DNA from: Pararge aegeria
Taxonomy: Eukaryota > Arthropoda > Insecta > Lepidoptera > Nymphalidae
DNA: 64,000 bases
NCBI RefSeq assembly: GCF_905163445.1
Contig: NC_053191.1
Location: 496,001-560,000 of the forward strand
Direction: 5' to 3'
The position numbers and the translations under genes were made by a program. Shown piece after piece: positions 60,931 to 64,000 of the stretch (position 1 is the stretch's first letter; every line of letters starts with the position of its first letter). The notes beneath the pieces are model-generated. The model had not been told where the DNA came from, searched no databases, and was given only the letters and a program-made list of their open reading frames with translations.

Positions 60931-61074
60931 AAAATAAATTACGATATACGAATCGCCATATATCACCAAAGTAATCGTAGATTTTGTTATGGGTACGAAA
61001 TCAAAATAAATTACGATAATACGAATCGCCATATATCACCAAAGTAATCGTAGGTTTTGTTATGGGTACGAAAT
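60931..61074 (-). repeat. 72-bp tandem duplication of a SINE 3' end
   Basis: Two units begin AAAATAAATTACGAT at 60931 and 61003, differ by about one indel and one or two substitutions, and both carry GAATCGCCATATATCACCAA and GTTATGGGTACGAAAT. Confidence 0.9.
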
Positions 61075-61241
61075 GAATAATTTATGAATAATATACTTAA
61101 ATACTTATAATATATAGATAAACACCGAGACACTGAAAAACATTCATGTTCACCACACAAAAATTTTCCGGTTGTGGGAATCGAACCCATGGCCTTGGAC
61201 GTAAGCAGGGTCACTGCCCACTGCGCCAGTCGGCCGTCAAA
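60931..61241 (-). mobile_element. SINE-A, full length, with duplicated 3' end
   Basis: Minus strand: GACGGCCGACTGGCGCAGTG, GGCAGTGACCCTGCTTACGT, GGGTTCGATTCCCACAACCG, AACATGAATGTTTTTCAGTG, then the 3' end diverged to GGTGATATATGGCGATTCGT. That last block is present twice in tandem (60931-61002 and 61003-61074). Confidence 0.85.
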
Positions 61242-62157
61242 GCCAATACATATATCAATCACTATATTCTATCTATCATACTGGCTGGTGCTAGCAACTT
61301 CATGGCCTTAGAATTTCTGATATCCCGTCGGATTTCAATCTCAAACTACGTTTGTGGATGATATATAAATTGAAAAATTAATACTATTCTATAAACTTTT
61401 ACCCCCTAACTATTTATCCTCTTCGGGGATGTCGTTTTTAAAACTGTGCAACGCGTTTCTCGTCATTTTTAATCGAAGAAAAAGTATCAGTTTGTTTCAC
61501 TAGTTTGGTAACATACAAAATCCAGTATTTTCAAAATATGTGAAACACAAATGTTTCTTATTTTTTTACCAAAACACAAATAGAAAGGTTTAAAATTAAT
61601 ATTTCATGGATTGAAAACTGACAGACTTTTACAAAAACATTCATCCCCTGTTTAGTCTCCTAAGGGTAGAAATAATACCTAAACCATTTCTAGTGTACCT
61701 ATATGGTGCTTAAGAAATATTTTCTCACTATATCATATTATGTCCCAATCTGGTTACAGCGCCATCACAGGGTTCCATTTCAAATGTATGCTTATGCATT
61801 GACACTCTCTTTTGAAAATATAGTAATTATGTAGTCTAGACATTGCAACGGAATTGAAATTGAATTAATAAATAAATGAATGAAATGTCGTGAAGCCGTT
61901 TGATCTGTGAGCCGCCAGTCTGGACAAAGCCAGGTATCTAACGCTTGTGAATGAAGCGAGAGTAATGTTAAAGTGTGTCTTTAGTTTATTATATCAATGA
62001 TGATCCCAAGCGTTGATCCCCAAGATGTTTGTCTCGTCGTTATTAGGTCAAAGAGCAACGGATACATCCGTTAGTAGCCTGGATACCAGCAGGGGGTGTC
62101 TGCTTTCTATCACAAAAACAGGGCCCCTTAGCTCGTGTTTCTTCTAATTTGCAAGAA
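61242..62157. other. No recognised feature
   Basis: AT-rich to about 61860, then balanced composition at 61890-62150 without recognisable frame or repeat. Confidence 0.3.
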
Positions 62158-62285
62158 CAGTCATCATACAAACCCATTACCGGCCAACTCCAGGGCAAAG
62201 ATCACCTCCCACAATGAGACAGGTTTATTTAGTCCACCACGCTGGCCCAGTGCGGATTAGTGGTCTGCTCACGCCTGCGTGCATA
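62158..62285 (-). mobile_element. SINE-B, 3' part
   Basis: Minus strand: GCGTGAGCAGACCACTAATC, CGCACTGGGCCAGCGTGGTG, GTCTCATTGTGGGAGGTGAT, CCGGTAATGGGTTTGTATGA. Confidence 0.75.
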
Positions 62286-62379
62286 GGCCTGGGATCCAGG
62301 GTTCAGCACGAAACAACTTTTAAGCAATGCTATTTTAGTAAGAGCACCTTTCGTTTTAATGGGTTTCGTTAGACGGATT

Positions 62380-62525
62380 TCCTCCCTGGCGCAATGGCGA
62401 GCGCTGTGAATTTAAACAGGAGGCCCCGGGTTCTATTCCAGGCAGGGTCAAATTAGGAATTTATAATTTCTGAATTCTCTCTGGTCTGGTCTGGTGGCAG
62501 GCTTCGGCCGTATAGCCTCCGAAGA
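62380..62525 (+). mobile_element. SINE-C, 5' part with intact A box
   Basis: TTCCTCCCTGGCGCAATGGC, GAGCGCTGTGAATTTAAACA, CCCGGGTTCTATTCCAGGCA, AATTAGGAATTTATAATTTC, TCTGGTCTGGTCTGGTGGCA, GGCTTCGGCCGTATAGCC. Ends where repeat F begins. Confidence 0.85.
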
Positions 62526-62527
62526 GA

Positions 62528-62572
62528 AGTGGTGACAACTGTATTCTGATCTGCCGTCACCACACGGCATAT
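62528..62572 (-). repeat. Dispersed repeat F fragment
   Basis: AGTGGTGACAACTGTATTCT, GATCTGCCGTCACCACACGG, CAT. GTGGTGAC and GTCACCAC form an internal inverted pair. Confidence 0.6.
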
Positions 62573-62992
62573 AAATTCAAATTTTCTTTATTCATGTAGG
62601 CCTAACACAGGCACTTATGAAGCGTTCATGCATATATGTTTACATAATTGTAAAGGGATGGTGATAACTTCGTTCGCCAACTTAAACCTAAAGCTACGAG
62701 GGTTCCAAACGCGCCCTGGTCTAAAAAGAGCCCACAACACACTTAGCCGAGTATTTTTTTTATTATCACCATCTCACAGTTAATTAATATTAAGCTATGA
62801 AGTTAGAGCCATTCATACCCAAGCTTTTTTTGTCGTTCAAGTATTTCTTAATACTTTAATGGGATTTTCTGTAAGCTTTCGTTTTATATAAACTTTGAAC
62901 TTATTGAGAGACATCTCAAAGATTTCATGCGGTAATTTGTTATAAAAAATATCTATAATTACCCTTGAATGAATTCGCAATATTATGTTGCC
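62572..62992 (-). mobile_element. LINE-1 3' end with coding terminus
   Basis: On the minus strand a frame reads VIIDIFYNKLPHEIFEMSLN, KFKVYIKRKLTE, then shifts before the KKAWV end. FYNKLPxxI...LxxFKxxIKRKL is the C-terminus of a Jockey/CR1-group reverse transcriptase. The complete UTR follows to the tail AGGCCTACATGAATAAAGAA and TTTGAATTT. Confidence 0.8.
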
Positions 62993-63129
62993 TAGTAACA
63001 GTTTACTAGGCACAAGTTTATTTTTGCCCTTAATATTAGTATACTATAGCGTGTATATGATATTATTCGAAATGTTTTTGCCTTGTATGATGGTTTAATA
63101 GTACGGATGTTTTGTTGTGGATAACAAGG

Positions 63130-63253
63130 TATTGTATTCGAGGTCAGGTTCAGGTCAAAATTCCACTCCAAATTTCAGTCAAATCCGTTTAGTAGTTTTA
63201 ACAAACACCCATACATCCACACATCGTCACTCGCGTTAATAATATTAGTAGGA
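63130..63253 (-). mobile_element. Helitron 5' fragment
   Basis: Minus strand: TCCTACTAATATTATTAACG, CGAGTGACGATGTGTGGATG, AAAACTACTAAACGGATTTG, ACTGAAATTTGGAGTGGAAT. The 3' end is not recognisable. Confidence 0.65.
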
Positions 63254-63504
63254 TATCGCTTTGATCAGAAGTTTGGTCCATTAAGTGTCTACAGGTTGTC
63301 ACCAAGCCCGTCTATCTGTTTACACACAGTTCCACTTTGCACGGGTGTTACTGAGTGTAATTTGTAATATTTTCCGCGAATCAGAAGGGGTGTGACATCA
63401 TGGTCGGTTTGTTACTGGTGTAACACTTACATCAGCGATGGTGCGAGAAACTTACGTAGCAGTAGTTTCATTATCAAAGTAATATCTTTATTAGGGTTCC
63501 CTAA

Positions 63505-63675
63505 TCGAATGACAATATAGAATAGAATAGAATAAAAAACCTTTAATGCAACACACAACACAATTGGAAAAACACAAGGAAAACAGTAATAGTACTCAGT
63601 GCTATAGTGCAAAGGCGGCCTTATAACTAAAAGTGATCTTTTAAAGGCAACCTGAGCTTCCGAAGCCGATAAAAA
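63505..63675 (-). mobile_element. LINE-G 3' UTR with (AATAG)n tail
   Basis: Minus strand: CTTCGGAAGCTCAGGTTGCC, TTTAAAAGATCACTTTTAGT, TATAAGGCCGCCTTTGCACT, GTGTTGCATTAAAGGTTTTT, then TATTC repeats (63516-63533). Confidence 0.65.
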
Positions 63676-63676
63676 G

Positions 63677-63958
63677 GTTGGATAGAAGCAGGCGTTACTT
63701 TGCGAAAATCCATGATGTATTATGAACTTAACAAAGTCGAAGTCAAAAATATTTTTATTCAAAAACAATAATTATTCATTGTAAAGTCAACATCTCCTAA
63801 GGATTTTTCGGTTTCGGAGCGAAACGTTGCGTAGAGGGTATATTGCTGAAGATCTGTTTGGTGTGGAGTATAAGGATTGAAGAAATTATAAATTACACCA
63901 CACAGATTCTCCTGATTTTCGTTGAGTATAGCAAATAAAGCGTAATTTTCATAATACG
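63677..63958 (+). mobile_element. Penelope-like repeat, copy 4
   Basis: GGTTGGATAGAAGCAGGCGT, ACTTTGCGAAAATCCATGAT, then after foreign T-rich sequence AAAGTCAACATCTCCTAAGG, GGTTTCGGAGCGAAACGTTG, CGTAGAGGGTATATTGCTGA, AGATCTGTTTGGTGTGGAGT, TTGAAGAAATTATAAATTAC, CAGATTCTCCTGATTTTCGT. The first hammerhead box is CTAAGGA instead of CTGAGGA, which would abolish cleavage. Confidence 0.6.
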
Positions 63959-64000
63959 ATAAAACGGTGGAAAATGAATGGTGCATAAAGTATGTTACAA

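Noticed and set aside
1..64000. LTR retrotransposons or integrated viral genes
   Set aside because: I saw no paired long terminal repeats, primer-binding sites, gag/pol/env-like frames or viral proteins in the window.

Overview
Raw eukaryotic nuclear DNA, AT-rich, almost certainly from a moth or butterfly (Lepidoptera). The evidence is the repeat content: LEP1-type Helitrons (start TCCCTACTAATATTATAAAT, end in a hairpin plus CTAG|T), tRNA-headed SINEs, LINE 3' ends with TAGGCCTACATGAATAAAG tails, and the CGGCCAAGTGCGAGTC element. All are familiar from lepidopteran genomes. I recognise no complete protein-coding gene. The longest open frames (about 130 codons) look like chance or transposon remnants. 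The only intact host gene I can support is a tRNA-Arg(ACG) at 3596..3668 (minus). The window reads as intergenic or deep-intronic DNA made of layered transposon debris.

Family names used here are my own working labels. SINE-A: Pol III head GGCCGATTGGCGCAGTGG, 3' body GGGGCTAGATGGCGATGTG. SINE-B: head GAAGCGGTGATAGC, body GTGGACTACGGCC. SINE-C: head CTCCCTGGCGCAACGGTGAG, body TAACAGGTTAGCCC. LINE-1 and LINE-D: 3' ends of two related non-LTR retrotransposons whose reverse transcriptases end in YY-N/T-I-K/D-D/E-Y/F-L-NDK. LINE-G: an R1/Jockey-like LINE with a C-terminal Cys-Cys-His-Cys knuckle. RTE: an RTE-clade C-terminus. MITE-1 and MITE-2: DNA elements whose ends share GAAGTnnnACTTC. PLE: a Penelope-like repeat with a hammerhead-like core.

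Layout. 0-5 kb: relict DNA elements, a CpG-richer unique patch (730-960), the tRNA gene and old SINEs. 5-10 kb: a complete LEP1 Helitron and several LINE 3' ends, including a reverse-transcriptase motif and a broken RNase H-type C-terminus. 10-25 kb: hairpins, two MITE-1 copies, a PLE copy, LEP1 copies and an RTE remnant. 25-36 kb: PLE copies, a hAT-like element with a near-perfect 8-bp target duplication, LEP1, MITE-1 and MITE-2. 36-53 kb: dense SINE-B, SINE-A and LINE-1 layers, small Helitrons and a 480-bp inverted-repeat element. 53.5-57 kb is the most structured part: MITE-2, an eight-unit 118-bp satellite carrying a YY1/Pho-like motif twice per unit, a two-copy 81-bp tandem, a 56-bp palindrome, an element with apparently identical 183-bp inverted arms, and a second hairpin MITE. 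57-64 kb: LINE, Helitron and SINE remnants ending in another PLE copy.

Nothing here forms an operon or pathway. The functional content that can be argued from sequence is the tRNA gene, Pol III promoter boxes inside the younger SINEs, possible self-cleaving RNA in the PLE copies, and a few weak candidate regulatory patches. All alignments were made by eye, so boundaries of old repeats are good to about 10-20 bases.
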